DNA of 64,000 nt from the NCBI RefSeq assembly GCF_025753855.1, contig NZ_JAOWPT010000013.1, positions 62,001-126,000 on the forward strand, in the 5' to 3' direction. A program made the position numbers and the translations under genes. This DNA is from Mesorhizobium sp. ZC-5 (GTDB lineage: Bacteria > Pseudomonadota > Alphaproteobacteria > Rhizobiales > Rhizobiaceae). Positions within the stretch are counted from its first letter, which is position 1. Every line of letters starts with the position of its first letter. Under the pieces are notes generated by a model, which was given only the letters and a program-made list of their open reading frames with translations, had not been told where the DNA came from and did no database searches. This document shows, piece by piece, positions 7,914-15,090 of the stretch.

Positions 7914-9302
7914 TTGGACGCTATCGAAAAGGCGATCAGGGGCGCCTTCGAAAAGGGGGATGCGGAAGACAAGGCCTTCCGCGAAAAGGTCTATCGCTCC
8001 GCTTTCGCGGCGCTTGACCGCGCCTTGCAGGCCAATCCGAACGTCACCGTCGAGACGGCGATCGCCCGCCGCAAGTCGCTGCAGGCGAAAGTCACCGAGA
8101 TCGAATCGGAGTTCATTCCGGCGGTACCGGAGATCGACCCCGCTATTTTCGACTTCTCCGACGACAGCGCGGCGCCACCCGCCGTCGAACCCGGGACACG
8201 GCCGGTACAATCCGCCCCGGCGGTCGAGCCGGTTGTGCCGCCGGTCGTACAGGTCGCCGAAGCTGCGGCCACGCGTGTTGATCCGGTGCCAACCGTCGAT
8301 GTCTCGCCGCCATCGGCGCCCGTCTCGGCCCCAACTGTCGACGCGCCGGCGATCGAAGCAAGCAGCAAGACCCAAGTCCCGCCGGCACCGCCTGTGGGTG
8401 TTTCCTCGCGCACGGAACCGTCCTTTGCACCGGAGCCTTCCGTCGCACCGGAGCCTTCCATCGCGCCGGAGCCTTCCATCGCGCCGGAACCTTCCGTCGA
8501 GCCGGTTGCCGGCGAGCAGGGCGAAGACCCGACGGCTTTCACGGCGCCCGATGTCGCTGCGCTCGACATGGACCCGCCGCGCCAGCCGCCCACCGAGGAA
8601 GATACCTATGAGGTTTCGCCGGACCCGGACGCAGCGGTCGTGCGCGAGCGGCGGCGGCCCTATGCGGCGATGTTCATCGCCGTCACGCTGTTCGTCGCTG
8701 CCGCAATGGGCCTGTGGTGGGCCGCCCAGACCGGGCTGCTGAAGTCGCCGGCCGAGCGCGACACCTCGGTTCCCAATCCGCCAGCGACGGCGGAAGCCGA
8801 GGATTTCATCCCGGAGGACGATGAGCCCGTGCAGGCTCCGAAGAAACCCGGCGAGACCGATGAGTTCAAGAACTGGATCACCGTCTTCAGCCCGGCGGAC
8901 GCCAGCCAGGTCAGCGCGCCGAGCGATACCAGCGCGGAAGTGGTGGAAGACGACGAGGGGCCGGTGCTGCGAATCCGCTCGGGCACATCCGGCTCGGCTA
9001 TCCTTTTCGATGTCGGACAGGGCGTGCTCGAACAGATCGCCGGAAAGCGGGCGATCTTCGACATCGTCGCGCGGGCCGAGGAAGGCCAGGAGACGCAGAT
9101 TTCGGTCAGCTGCAATTTCGGCGAACTCGGCGACTGCGGGCGCAAGCGTTATGCCGTCGGCCATGAACGCGGTGAATTCCTGTTCGAGATCGAACTGCCG
9201 GCCGGGCAGCCGGGCGCCGGCGGCACCATCGCGATCAGCTCGGATATCAGCAATCAGGGCAAGGCCGTCGACATTTCGGAAATCAAGGTATCGGTCGAGT
9301 GA
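7914..9302 (+). CDS. bitopic membrane protein, proline-rich cytoplasmic part
   Basis: TTG 7914 is the likely start (462 residues): GGGGAAG lies just upstream, and the earlier in-frame ATG has no ribosome site. Residues 1-65 form a charged helical region. About 75-240 is low complexity, rich in Pro, Val and Ala, and contains a fourfold APEPS(V/I) repeat. One membrane helix (YAAMFIAVTLFVAAAMGLWW) lies near 249-271. The C-terminal 180 residues are probably periplasmic and look like a beta-sandwich with two cysteines (SCNFGELGDC), possibly carbohydrate-binding-like. Function is unknown. The gene is divergent from the nitronate monooxygenase gene. Confidence 0.7.
   Translation: MDAIEKAIRGAFEKGDAEDKAFREKVYRSAFAALDRALQANPNVTVETAIARRKSLQAKVTEIESEFIPAVPEIDPAIFDFSDDSAAPPAVEPGTRPVQSAPAVEPVVPPVVQVAEAAATRVDPVPTVDVSPPSAPVSAPTVDAPAIEASSKTQVPPAPPVGVSSRTEPSFAPEPSVAPEPSIAPEPSIAPEPSVEPVAGEQGEDPTAFTAPDVAALDMDPPRQPPTEEDTYEVSPDPDAAVVRERRRPYAAMFIAVTLFVAAAMGLWWAAQTGLLKSPAERDTSVPNPPATAEAEDFIPEDDEPVQAPKKPGETDEFKNWITVFSPADASQVSAPSDTSAEVVEDDEGPVLRIRSGTSGSAILFDVGQGVLEQIAGKRAIFDIVARAEEGQETQISVSCNFGELGDCGRKRYAVGHERGEFLFEIELPAGQPGAGGTIAISSDISNQGKAVDISEIKVSVE
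8427..8504. repeat. 18-bp tandem repeat encoding APEPS(V/I)
   Basis: Four near-identical 18-bp units (GCRCCGGARCCTTCCRTC) follow each other in frame within the proline-rich part of the protein at 7914-9302, with a partial fifth. They encode repeated Ala-Pro-Glu-Pro-Ser-Val/Ile. Such units change copy number by slippage and give a stiff extended spacer. Confidence 0.8.
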
Positions 9303-9432
9303 TGCTCTCGTCGGGAGCATCCGCGACGCATCAATTGACCTGAGATATCCATAAGCACGCCTCTCCGTTGCCACGCTCCGGTTTTTGCCGGCCTGGCCAT
9401 TGGGAGGCTGTGGTGCCTCCCGTGTAAAAAGT

Positions 9433-9680
9433 GTGGGGGAGGCGGTGCGCGCCTGCCGGACGGACCGACAGCGCTGTTTTCAGTAACGATGCCCGAAAGA
9501 CGCGCACCGCCGGCGTTGCTGCCCCGCCCGGCTCGCCCTGTGCCAGAAGGCCGTAGGCTCACCGTACGTCGAGGGCCGGAACCTTGGAGGCATTAACGCA
9601 CCCAGCCTCGCACCCGGAGCGAGGCCAGTCCCGACGCCGCTGTTCTCCCTGGTCAACCCGGTGGCCACCCAGACCCCCAC
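9433..9680. ncRNA. candidate structured RNA, strand unknown
   Basis: The 698-bp gap between genes (9303-10000) has no convincing coding frame but strong pairing potential. GTGGGGG at 9433-9439 pairs with CCCCCAC at 9674-9680 and would close a domain of about 248 nt. Inside it, GGCGGTGCGCG at 9441-9451 pairs perfectly with CGCGCACCGCC at 9501-9511, and GCCTCGC at 9605-9611 pairs with GCGAGGC at 9619-9625. A perfect hairpin GGGAGGC/GCCTCCC lies just outside at 9402-9421. Palindromy leaves the strand undecided. No motif of RNase P, tmRNA or SRP RNA was found. It could be a 6S-like or rhizobial regulatory RNA, or a repeat element. Confidence 0.3.
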
Positions 9681-9715
9681 AAAGAACAACACGGTCATTA
9701 TGCGGGAGGCGGCGA

Positions 9716-9828
9716 AGGGTGTGGACAGACGATTTTTGCAGAAATCGTACAAGTCATTGAAACTGCTCGAAAGAATCTTCAAGCGAGGTCGGAAATCGCT
9801 CCAAACGGGCGGAATCTATCCACACCCT
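9716..9828. other. second inverted-repeat domain in the same gap
   Basis: AGGGTGTGGA at 9716-9725 pairs perfectly with TCCACACCCT at 9819-9828. The enclosed segment includes the hairpin ACGATTT-TTGCAG-AAATCGT at 9729-9748. This lies immediately after the candidate RNA domain ending at 9680, so the whole stretch from 9402 to 9828 may be one structured transcript. No gene is recognised in it. Confidence 0.35.
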
Positions 9829-9943
9829 TGCGGGGCAGCTTTCTCCATGGGTGTCTGCCGAAAGCCCCCCGGCGGCCTCTCCTCACGAGGCGAACCCTGT
9901 GCAGACGACAGGAATACCGTCAGATTTTTCTTGGCCAAATGTC

Positions 9944-9957
9944 GGAACCGCGGTTCC
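9944..9957. promoter_or_regulatory. perfect palindrome upstream of VOC gene
   Basis: GGAACCGCGGTTCC is a perfect 14-bp palindrome 44 bp before the VOC-family gene. GGAAC is also the -35 core of rhizobial EcfG stress-sigma promoters, but a convincing -10 at the right distance is not seen. It may be an operator for an unknown regulator. Confidence 0.25.
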
Positions 9958-10000
9958 CGGTACGTCCTTTGCCGGACAGCAAAGCCACAGGAGGACAAAA

Positions 10001-10486
10001 ATGGCTATCCGCACCCGCATCTCACCGAATCTCTGGTTCGATTTCAATGCGAAGGAGGCGGTCGACTTCTACGTGTCGATATTCCCGGATTCAAAGGTGC
10101 TGCGCACGTCGCATTACCTGAAGGACAGCCCCGGACCCGAAGGCGAGATCATGACCATCGAGTTCCAACTCGACGGCCTGGTCTTCACCGCCATCAATGG
10201 CGGGCCGCAGTTCAAGTTCAACGAGTCGGTGTCGTTCCTCGTCGAATGCAAGGATCAGGCCGAGGTCGACAGTTACTGGACTGCGCTACTGGCCGGCGGC
10301 GGTGAGCCGGGAGTCTGCGGCTGGCTGAAGGATCGCTTCGGCCTGTCATGGCAGGTCAACTGGACGCCGCTGATCGACATGCTGCTCGATACCGACCAGG
10401 AAAAGGCCGGCCGCGCGATGCAGGCGATGCTCAAGATGAGCAAGCTCGATGCTGCCGTCCTGCAAAAGGCCTATGACGGAAAGTAG
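10001..10486 (+). CDS. VOC superfamily protein, PhnB/YjdN-like
   Basis: A 161-residue protein with a strong ribosome site (AGGAGGA, then ACAAAA, then ATG). The sequence is typical of the PhnB-like branch of the vicinal-oxygen-chelate superfamily: it opens NLWFDFNAKEAVDFYVSIFP, has MTIEFQLDGLVFTAINGGPQ around 48-67, and carries the C-terminal GWLKDRFGLSWQVNW. Several proteins of this branch are annotated as 3-demethylubiquinone methyltransferase-like, but most have no proven activity. It stands alone after the structured intergenic region and is convergent with the DNA ligase gene. Family is firm, function unknown. Confidence 0.85.
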   Translation: MAIRTRISPNLWFDFNAKEAVDFYVSIFPDSKVLRTSHYLKDSPGPEGEIMTIEFQLDGLVFTAINGGPQFKFNESVSFLVECKDQAEVDSYWTALLAGGGEPGVCGWLKDRFGLSWQVNWTPLIDMLLDTDQEKAGRAMQAMLKMSKLDAAVLQKAYDGK

Positions 10487-10518
10487 GGCGAGCAGCGGGC
10501 ATTCAGCACAAACGGTTA

Positions 10519-12279
10519 TCAGTCGAGCATCGCCGTCAGCGTTTCAAGCCGGTCCGCTTCATGGGCCGGCTTGTCCCAGCGCAGCCTGGAAATGCGCGGG
10601 AACCGCATGGCGACCCCGGATTTGTGCCGTGTCGAGCGGTTCAGGCCTTCGAAGGCGACTTCCAGCACCAGGCCCTGCTTGGCATCGGCGCGTACCGAGC
10701 GCACCGGGCCGAACCGTTCGACCGTATTGTCGCGCACATATTTGTCGATCTGCTTCAGCTCTTCGTCGGTGAAGCCGAAATAGGCCTTGCCGACCGGCAC
10801 CAGTTCGCTGGCCTCCGGCGGCCCGGACCAGACGCCGAACGTATAGTCGGAATAATAGCTCGAGCGCTTGCCGTGGCCGCGCTGCGCGTACATCAGGACA
10901 GCATCGACCGTGTGGGGATCGCGTTTCCATTTGAACCACGGCCCCTTCGGACGTCCGGCGACATAGGTCGAATCGCGCCGCTTGATCATTACGCCTTCGA
11001 TGATCGGGGGGGGTGGCGCCTTGCGCAGCGCTTCAAGCTCCGGCCAATCGGAAAAGCGAATAGTCGGTGACAGGTCGAAGCGCGACGGCTCCAGCAATTC
11101 GACAAAATCCTCCAGTCGCTGCCGCCGTTCGGCGAAAGGCAACTGGCGCAAATCCTCGGTCTCGACCTGCATGACGTCGTAGCAGCGCACGAAGACGGGA
11201 AAGCGCTCGCGGATCTTCGGCGACACCGTCTTGCGGTTCAGCCGCTGCTGCAGGTCCGAGAATGTGCCGGTCCACTCCGGCGGCGTGCCGACCAGGAGTT
11301 CGCCGTCGAGTGCCGCCTCGAAATCCATGGCGTCGACCAGGTCGGGGAAAGCGCCGGAAATATCGTCGCCGGTCCGCGAATAAAGCCGCCGCGTGCCGCC
11401 GAGGGATACGGCCTGCACGCGGATGCCGTCCCATTTCCATTCGGCGACATAGTCGGCGGGATCGAGCCTGGCGAGGTCGCTGTCCTCGACCGGATGCGAC
11501 AGCATTACCGGGCGGAACAGCGCCTTGGCCGACTGTTTCGGCTTGGGCGCCTTGCCCTCCAGCCAGGCGAACAGCGACACGTAGGGCGGCGAGAGGCCAT
11601 GCCAGAGTTCCTCGATCTCGGCGACATCGACCTTGCCGAAATCGGCCAGCGCCTGTTTTGCCAGCCGCGCCGAGACGCCGATGCGCAGGCCGCCGGTAAC
11701 CAGCTTGATGATGGCGAAGCGGGCCGAGATGCCGGCATTGTCAAGCAGGCCCGCGAGCACCTTAGGTCCGTCAGAGCGGCTCGCCGATTGCAATTTTTCG
11801 ACCACGTCGCCGAGGGTGAGGTGATGGTCGCTGCTGCTTGATGAGGTATCCGGCGAGGTACCCCCACCCCTGACCCCTCCCCTCAAGGGGGAGGGGGACT
11901 TTGGCATTGTCGTCTCACCTACGTCTTCAGTGACCTGTTTGGACATGGCCAATTCCCCTCCCCCTTGAGGGGAGGGGTTAGGGGTAGGGGTATTTTTTCT
12001 TGCATCGGCATCCGGCCAGACCAGCGAGACGGTTTCGGCGAGGTCGCCGACATAGTCGTAGGAATAGCCGAACAGCACCGGATCCATGCGCTCGACGACC
12101 AGCGCGCGGAGCATGGCCGGTTTCACCGCGGCAATCGCCAGGTCGCCGGTGATGGCGGCGAGCGCATAGCCGCGGTCGGGATCCTCGACGCCGCGGAAAT
12201 AATCGGTGAGCAGGGTGAGCTTGCCGTTGCGCGACGGGGTGAGCACGAGGCGGTCGAGGAGTTCGGCGAAGCGGTTCAT
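10519..12279 (-). CDS. ligase-associated (cisplatin-response) ATP-dependent DNA ligase
   Basis: Start ATG 12279 (586 residues) overlaps the stop of the exonuclease gene by one base (TGATG), so the two are coupled. An N-terminal DNA-binding helical domain is followed by the adenylation domain with the KxDG motif at Lys282 (AEWKWDGIRVQ), the later EGVMIKRRDSTY and WFKWKRDP motifs, and an OB domain near the end. The family joins nicks in a repair set with the neighbouring exonuclease, DEXH helicase and PdeM. About 44 residues (near 95-140: glycine-, proline- and serine-rich, including PNPSPQGGGE and PLRGGVRGGG) are encoded by a palindromic repeat inserted in frame. I would expect roughly 540 residues without it. 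Confidence 0.9.
   Translation of the reverse strand: MNRFAELLDRLVLTPSRNGKLTLLTDYFRGVEDPDRGYALAAITGDLAIAAVKPAMLRALVVERMDPVLFGYSYDYVGDLAETVSLVWPDADARKNTPTPNPSPQGGGELAMSKQVTEDVGETTMPKSPSPLRGGVRGGGTSPDTSSSSSDHHLTLGDVVEKLQSASRSDGPKVLAGLLDNAGISARFAIIKLVTGGLRIGVSARLAKQALADFGKVDVAEIEELWHGLSPPYVSLFAWLEGKAPKPKQSAKALFRPVMLSHPVEDSDLARLDPADYVAEWKWDGIRVQAVSLGGTRRLYSRTGDDISGAFPDLVDAMDFEAALDGELLVGTPPEWTGTFSDLQQRLNRKTVSPKIRERFPVFVRCYDVMQVETEDLRQLPFAERRQRLEDFVELLEPSRFDLSPTIRFSDWPELEALRKAPPPPIIEGVMIKRRDSTYVAGRPKGPWFKWKRDPHTVDAVLMYAQRGHGKRSSYYSDYTFGVWSGPPEASELVPVGKAYFGFTDEELKQIDKYVRDNTVERFGPVRSVRADAKQGLVLEVAFEGLNRSTRHKSGVAMRFPRISRLRWDKPAHEADRLETLTAMLD
11860..11991. repeat. palindromic repeat inserted in frame in the ligase gene
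   Basis: Two nearly identical arms of about 38 bp face each other. One runs from 11860 to about 11897 and contains CCCCTCCCCTCAAGGGGGAG. The other runs from about 11954 to 11991 and contains CTCCCCCTTGAGGGGAGGGG. They are separated by about 56 bp. The total of 132 bp equals 44 codons, and the ligase frame stays open through it. This resembles protein-inserted palindromic elements known from alphaproteobacteria. It falls in the linker between the N-terminal domain and the rest of the enzyme, where an insertion is tolerable. Confidence 0.85.
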
Positions 12280-13289
12280 CAATCCCCCTCGTCCTCGTAG
12301 CCGACGAGATGGAGCGGGCGGGCCGAAATGCCGTTGAGTTCGCACCAGCGTACCAGCGCCTCCTCGCGGCCATGCGTGACCCAGACTTCGCCGGCGCCGG
12401 TCTCCATGATGGTGTCGGTCAGTTCGTCCCAGTCGGAGTGGTCCGAGATGATCAGCGGCAGTTCGACGCCGATCTGCTTGGCGCGCTGGCGGATGCGCAT
12501 CCAGCCGGACGCGTAGCAGGAGACCGGGTCGGGAAAACGCCGCGCCCAGCGGTCGACGAAGGCCGACGGCGTGCCGATCACCACCGCGCCGGCGAAATCC
12601 TTCTTCGTCCCGCTCTCCACGGTCGCCGGCTCCAGCCGGCCGAGCGCGATGCCCTGGCTTTCGTAATACTCGCTGAGCCGCGCCAGCGCGCCGTGGATGT
12701 AGATCGGTTCCTGGTAGCCGAGGTCGCGCAAAAGGCGGATGACGCGCTGCGCCTTGCCGAGCGCGTAGGCGCCGATGAGATGCGATCGCTCGGGAAACTG
12801 CGCCACCGATTTCAGCAGCCGGCCCATTTCCTCACGGTCCGGCGGATGCCGGAACACCGGCAGGCCGAAGGTCGCCTCGGTGATGAAGACATCGCATTTC
12901 ACCGGCTCGAACGGGACGCATGTGGGATCGGGCTGGCGCTTGTAGTCGCCCGACGCGACGATGCGGGTGGCGTTGTGCTCGACGCAGATCTGCGCGGACC
13001 CGAGCACGTGGCCGGCCGGGTGAAAGGTGACCTTGACGCCGTTGAGGTCGACGGTCTCGCCGAAGCTTGCCGGTTGTGTCGAGCCAGCGAAATCGTCGCC
13101 GTAGCGGATGGCCATGATGTCGAGCGTCTGCTGCGTTGCCATGACATGGCGGTGTCCGGACCGCGCGTGGTCCGAATGGCCATGGGTGACCAGCGCCCGC
13201 TCGACCGGCCGGACGGGATCGATGAAAAAGTCGCCGGGCGGGCAGTAGAGGCCTTCGGGGCGGGGGCGGAGCAGGTCGCGGGCGCGCAT
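12279..13289 (-). CDS. ligase-associated MBL-fold DNA exonuclease
   Basis: ATG 13289 (336 residues, RARDLLRPRPEGLYCPPGDF after Met) fits the family start better than ATG 13301, though neither has a clear ribosome site. It is a beta-lactamase-fold nuclease: THGHSDHARSGH is the metal-binding motif near residues 35-46, HPAGHVLGSAQ near 90, SGDYK near 113, and ISDHSDW near 288. It belongs to the group encoded with ATP-dependent ligases and a DEXH helicase in DNA-damage response. It is upstream of, and translationally coupled to, the ligase. The helicase-PdeM half of the set lies 1.7 kb away, pointing the other way. Confidence 0.88.
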   Translation of the reverse strand: MRARDLLRPRPEGLYCPPGDFFIDPVRPVERALVTHGHSDHARSGHRHVMATQQTLDIMAIRYGDDFAGSTQPASFGETVDLNGVKVTFHPAGHVLGSAQICVEHNATRIVASGDYKRQPDPTCVPFEPVKCDVFITEATFGLPVFRHPPDREEMGRLLKSVAQFPERSHLIGAYALGKAQRVIRLLRDLGYQEPIYIHGALARLSEYYESQGIALGRLEPATVESGTKKDFAGAVVIGTPSAFVDRWARRFPDPVSCYASGWMRIRQRAKQIGVELPLIISDHSDWDELTDTIMETGAGEVWVTHGREEALVRWCELNGISARPLHLVGYEDEGD

Positions 13290-13373
13290 CAGGCAAAACA
13301 TAGTCTTTTGCGGCCGCCAGAAAAGCCGGTTGAAAGATGCTCCTGACTCGACGATATAGCGCCCACCGGCGAC

Positions 13374-14300
13374 ATGGCCGGGTGGGGCACACTCTTGAAA
13401 CCGCTAGACCGTTCCTCGGGCGACCTTCTTGCCGACCGCCGCGCCGACTATGCAGAGATGCTGTTCGGCTCCGGAGACCACGCGGCGGCAGCCGAACTGA
13501 TGCTCGGCGCGCTGGAGCTGGCGCCCGGCTGGGCGATGGGCTGGTTCCGCCTCGGCGAGATGCAGGAAACCGCCGGCGCGCCCGACCGGGCGGGCGAAGC
13601 CTGGCGCATGGCCTTGAAGCTCGACCCCGCCGACCGCGCGGGCGCGGCGCTGAAGCTGGAACTGATTGGCGAGGCCCCGTCTTCGGCCGCTCCGCCGAGC
13701 CCCTTCGTCGAGGCGCTGTTCGACCAGTATGCCAAAAATTTCGACGCATCGCTGGTGGAAAAGCTCGGCTACCGCGTGCCGGAACTGCTTGACGGCGCGA
13801 TCCGTGCGCAACGCGACCGGTTCGACTACGCGATCGACCTTGGCTGCGGCACCGGGCTGATGGGCGAGCGGTTGCGGCCAATGGCAAAATTCCTCGAAGG
13901 CTACGACATCTCGGCCGCGATGCTGAAGAAGGCCGAGACCAAAAGGATCTACGACAAGCTCGCCAAGGCCGATTTGCAGACGATACGCCTCGCGCCCGAA
14001 AGCGCCGATCTCGTCACGGCCGCCGACGTGTTCATGTACGTCGGCGCGCTCGACGGGGTTTTTGCCACGGTCGCCGCCGTGCTCAAGGCCGGCGGGCTGT
14101 TCGCATTTTCCGTCGAGGCGCATGAGGGGCCGGAGGATGTCGTGTTGCGCACCTCGCGCCGCTACGCGCATTCGGAGGCGTATCTGCGCCGGCTTCTGGA
14201 AAATGCCGGGCTGTCGGTCGTTTCGCTCGACCGCGCCGATATCCGCATGGACCGGGGCGCGGCGATCGAGGGGCTGATCGTGGTGGCGCAGAGATTGTAA
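13374..14300 (+). CDS. TPR-containing SAM-dependent methyltransferase
   Basis: A 308-residue protein. About residues 20-90 form two TPR-like helical repeats (AEMLFGSGDHAAAAELMLGA, ALELAPGWAMGWFRLGEM). The rest is a class I methyltransferase with motif I AIDLGCGTGLMGERL near 152-166, YDISAAMLKKAETK as motif II, and a late FAFSVEAHEG. The substrate is unknown. It sits between the two divergent halves of the repair gene set, 85 bp from the exonuclease start, and may share that promoter region. There is no direct evidence that it takes part in repair. Confidence 0.82.
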   Translation: MAGWGTLLKPLDRSSGDLLADRRADYAEMLFGSGDHAAAAELMLGALELAPGWAMGWFRLGEMQETAGAPDRAGEAWRMALKLDPADRAGAALKLELIGEAPSSAAPPSPFVEALFDQYAKNFDASLVEKLGYRVPELLDGAIRAQRDRFDYAIDLGCGTGLMGERLRPMAKFLEGYDISAAMLKKAETKRIYDKLAKADLQTIRLAPESADLVTAADVFMYVGALDGVFATVAAVLKAGGLFAFSVEAHEGPEDVVLRTSRRYAHSEAYLRRLLENAGLSVVSLDRADIRMDRGAAIEGLIVVAQRL

Positions 14301-14304
14301 TTTG

Positions 14305-14550
14305 GTGCGTCCTTCGAGGCTCGCCCGCGAAAATCCGCGCCTGATTTCGATCGTCTGTGCGGGCTCGCACCTCAGGATGAGGACGGTGGGTGCTCGTTAG
14401 TCCCTAGTTCTGAGACAATCTCTCCCAAAATTCGGAAACGCCTCAGCATAAACGAGGATCTAAAACGCCCGAACGTCTCAAAACGGGGGATAACGAGCAC
14501 CCACCGTCCCTATCCTGAGGTGCGAGCGCAGCGAGCCTCGAAGGACGCAC
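14305..14550. repeat. palindromic repeat copy 1, left of GIY-YIG gene
   Basis: The outer arms GTGCGTCCTTCGAGGCTCGC (14305-14324) and GCGAGCCTCGAAGGACGCAC (14531-14550) are perfect inverted repeats. A second nested pair, CTCGCACCTCAGGAT...GTGGGTGCTCGTTA at 14364-14399 and its complement at 14491-14526, differs only by a small bulge. The unpaired centre is about 90 bp. It ends two bases before the stop codon of the GIY-YIG gene. The same outer arms and the CTCGCACCTCAGGATGAGG inner arm recur at 14882-15020. Confidence 0.9.
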
Positions 14551-14552
14551 GA

Positions 14553-14858
14553 TCAGGAACTTGAAACGAGGTGACCTCGACGGGATAACGCGGGGAGCGC
14601 TTCGTAAGCCAACGCAATCAACGCTTCTTTCTTTTTGCGAGACCAGCCCTTGAGCTGCCTTTCCCGTGCGCTGGCATCCGTGATGCGATCATAGGACTCG
14701 GTGAAGACGAGTACCGCTGGTCGACGCCTTGTGGTGTAGCCATCGATCGGCAGGTTGTTATGCTCCCAAACACGTGCCTCGATTTCCTGCTTCGTCGAAC
14801 CTACATAATAGGAGCCATCGGAACAGCGGAGCATGTAGACGGTCATTTCGAACTGCAT
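14553..14858 (-). CDS. small GIY-YIG nuclease family protein
   Basis: ATG 14858 gives 101 residues; ATG 14846 (97 residues) is possible, and the longer frame to 14921 reads into repeat DNA and is rejected. The domain is classical: VYMLRCSDGSYYVGST (the GIY and YIG motifs read VYM and YVG), the conserved Arg in EARVWEHN, Glu in TESYDR, and the late ARERQLKGWSRKKKEALI. Small stand-alone GIY-YIG proteins of this group have poorly known roles. The gene fills the 331-bp unique segment between two copies of one palindromic repeat, its stop two bases from one copy and its start 24 bp from the other. Confidence 0.85.
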   Translation of the reverse strand: MQFEMTVYMLRCSDGSYYVGSTKQEIEARVWEHNNLPIDGYTTRRRPAVLVFTESYDRITDASARERQLKGWSRKKKEALIALAYEALPALSRRGHLVSSS

Positions 14859-14881
14859 ATCCCGGTACCGATGTTTGAATT

Positions 14882-15020
14882 GTGCGTCCTTCGAGGCTCG
14901 CCCTTTGAGGCAGCAACCCATTTTGCATCGTCCGTGCGGGCTCGCACCTCAGGATGAGGGAGCTTAGCGCTAGTCTTCCTCATCCTGAGGCGCGAGCGCA
15001 GCGAGCCTCGAAGGACGCAC
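14882..15020. repeat. palindromic repeat copy 2, right of GIY-YIG gene
   Basis: The outer arms GTGCGTCCTTCGAGGCTCGC (14882-14901) and GCGAGCCTCGAAGGACGCAC (15001-15020) are identical to those of copy 1. The inner arms CTCGCACCTCAGGATGAGG (14941-14959) and CCTCATCCTGAGGCGCGAG (14978-14996) match with one mismatch. This copy is shorter (139 bp) because its inner arm and loop are shorter. It separates the GIY-YIG gene from the helicase gene and may hold or displace their promoters. Confidence 0.9.
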
Positions 15021-15090
15021 GATAGCACGTGATCCCGTTTTGTTCTAGATTTCGCTTGGCGTCCACCGCTCCCGGCGCTACTTCTGGGCC

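Noticed and set aside
8427-8504. Tandem repeat as a mobile element trace
   Set aside because: It is an in-frame 18-bp slippage repeat that encodes a regular Pro-rich spacer.
7869-9374. 501-residue minus-strand frame
   Set aside because: It is low complexity (Arg/Asp/Gly), antisense to the proline-rich protein and without a ribosome site.
9433-9828. RNase P RNA, two-piece tmRNA or SRP RNA
   Set aside because: I searched by eye for their conserved cores (GGAAAGTCCGG, tag-peptide codons, GGAAGGNAGCAGCC) and found none on either strand.
9661-10305. 214-residue frame ahead of the VOC gene
   Set aside because: It overlaps the VOC gene out of frame and runs through the inverted repeats; the VOC start has the strong ribosome site.
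14305-15020. CRISPR array
   Set aside because: The repeats are long inverted palindromes, only two copies, with a gene between them; no direct repeats with spacers occur in the window.
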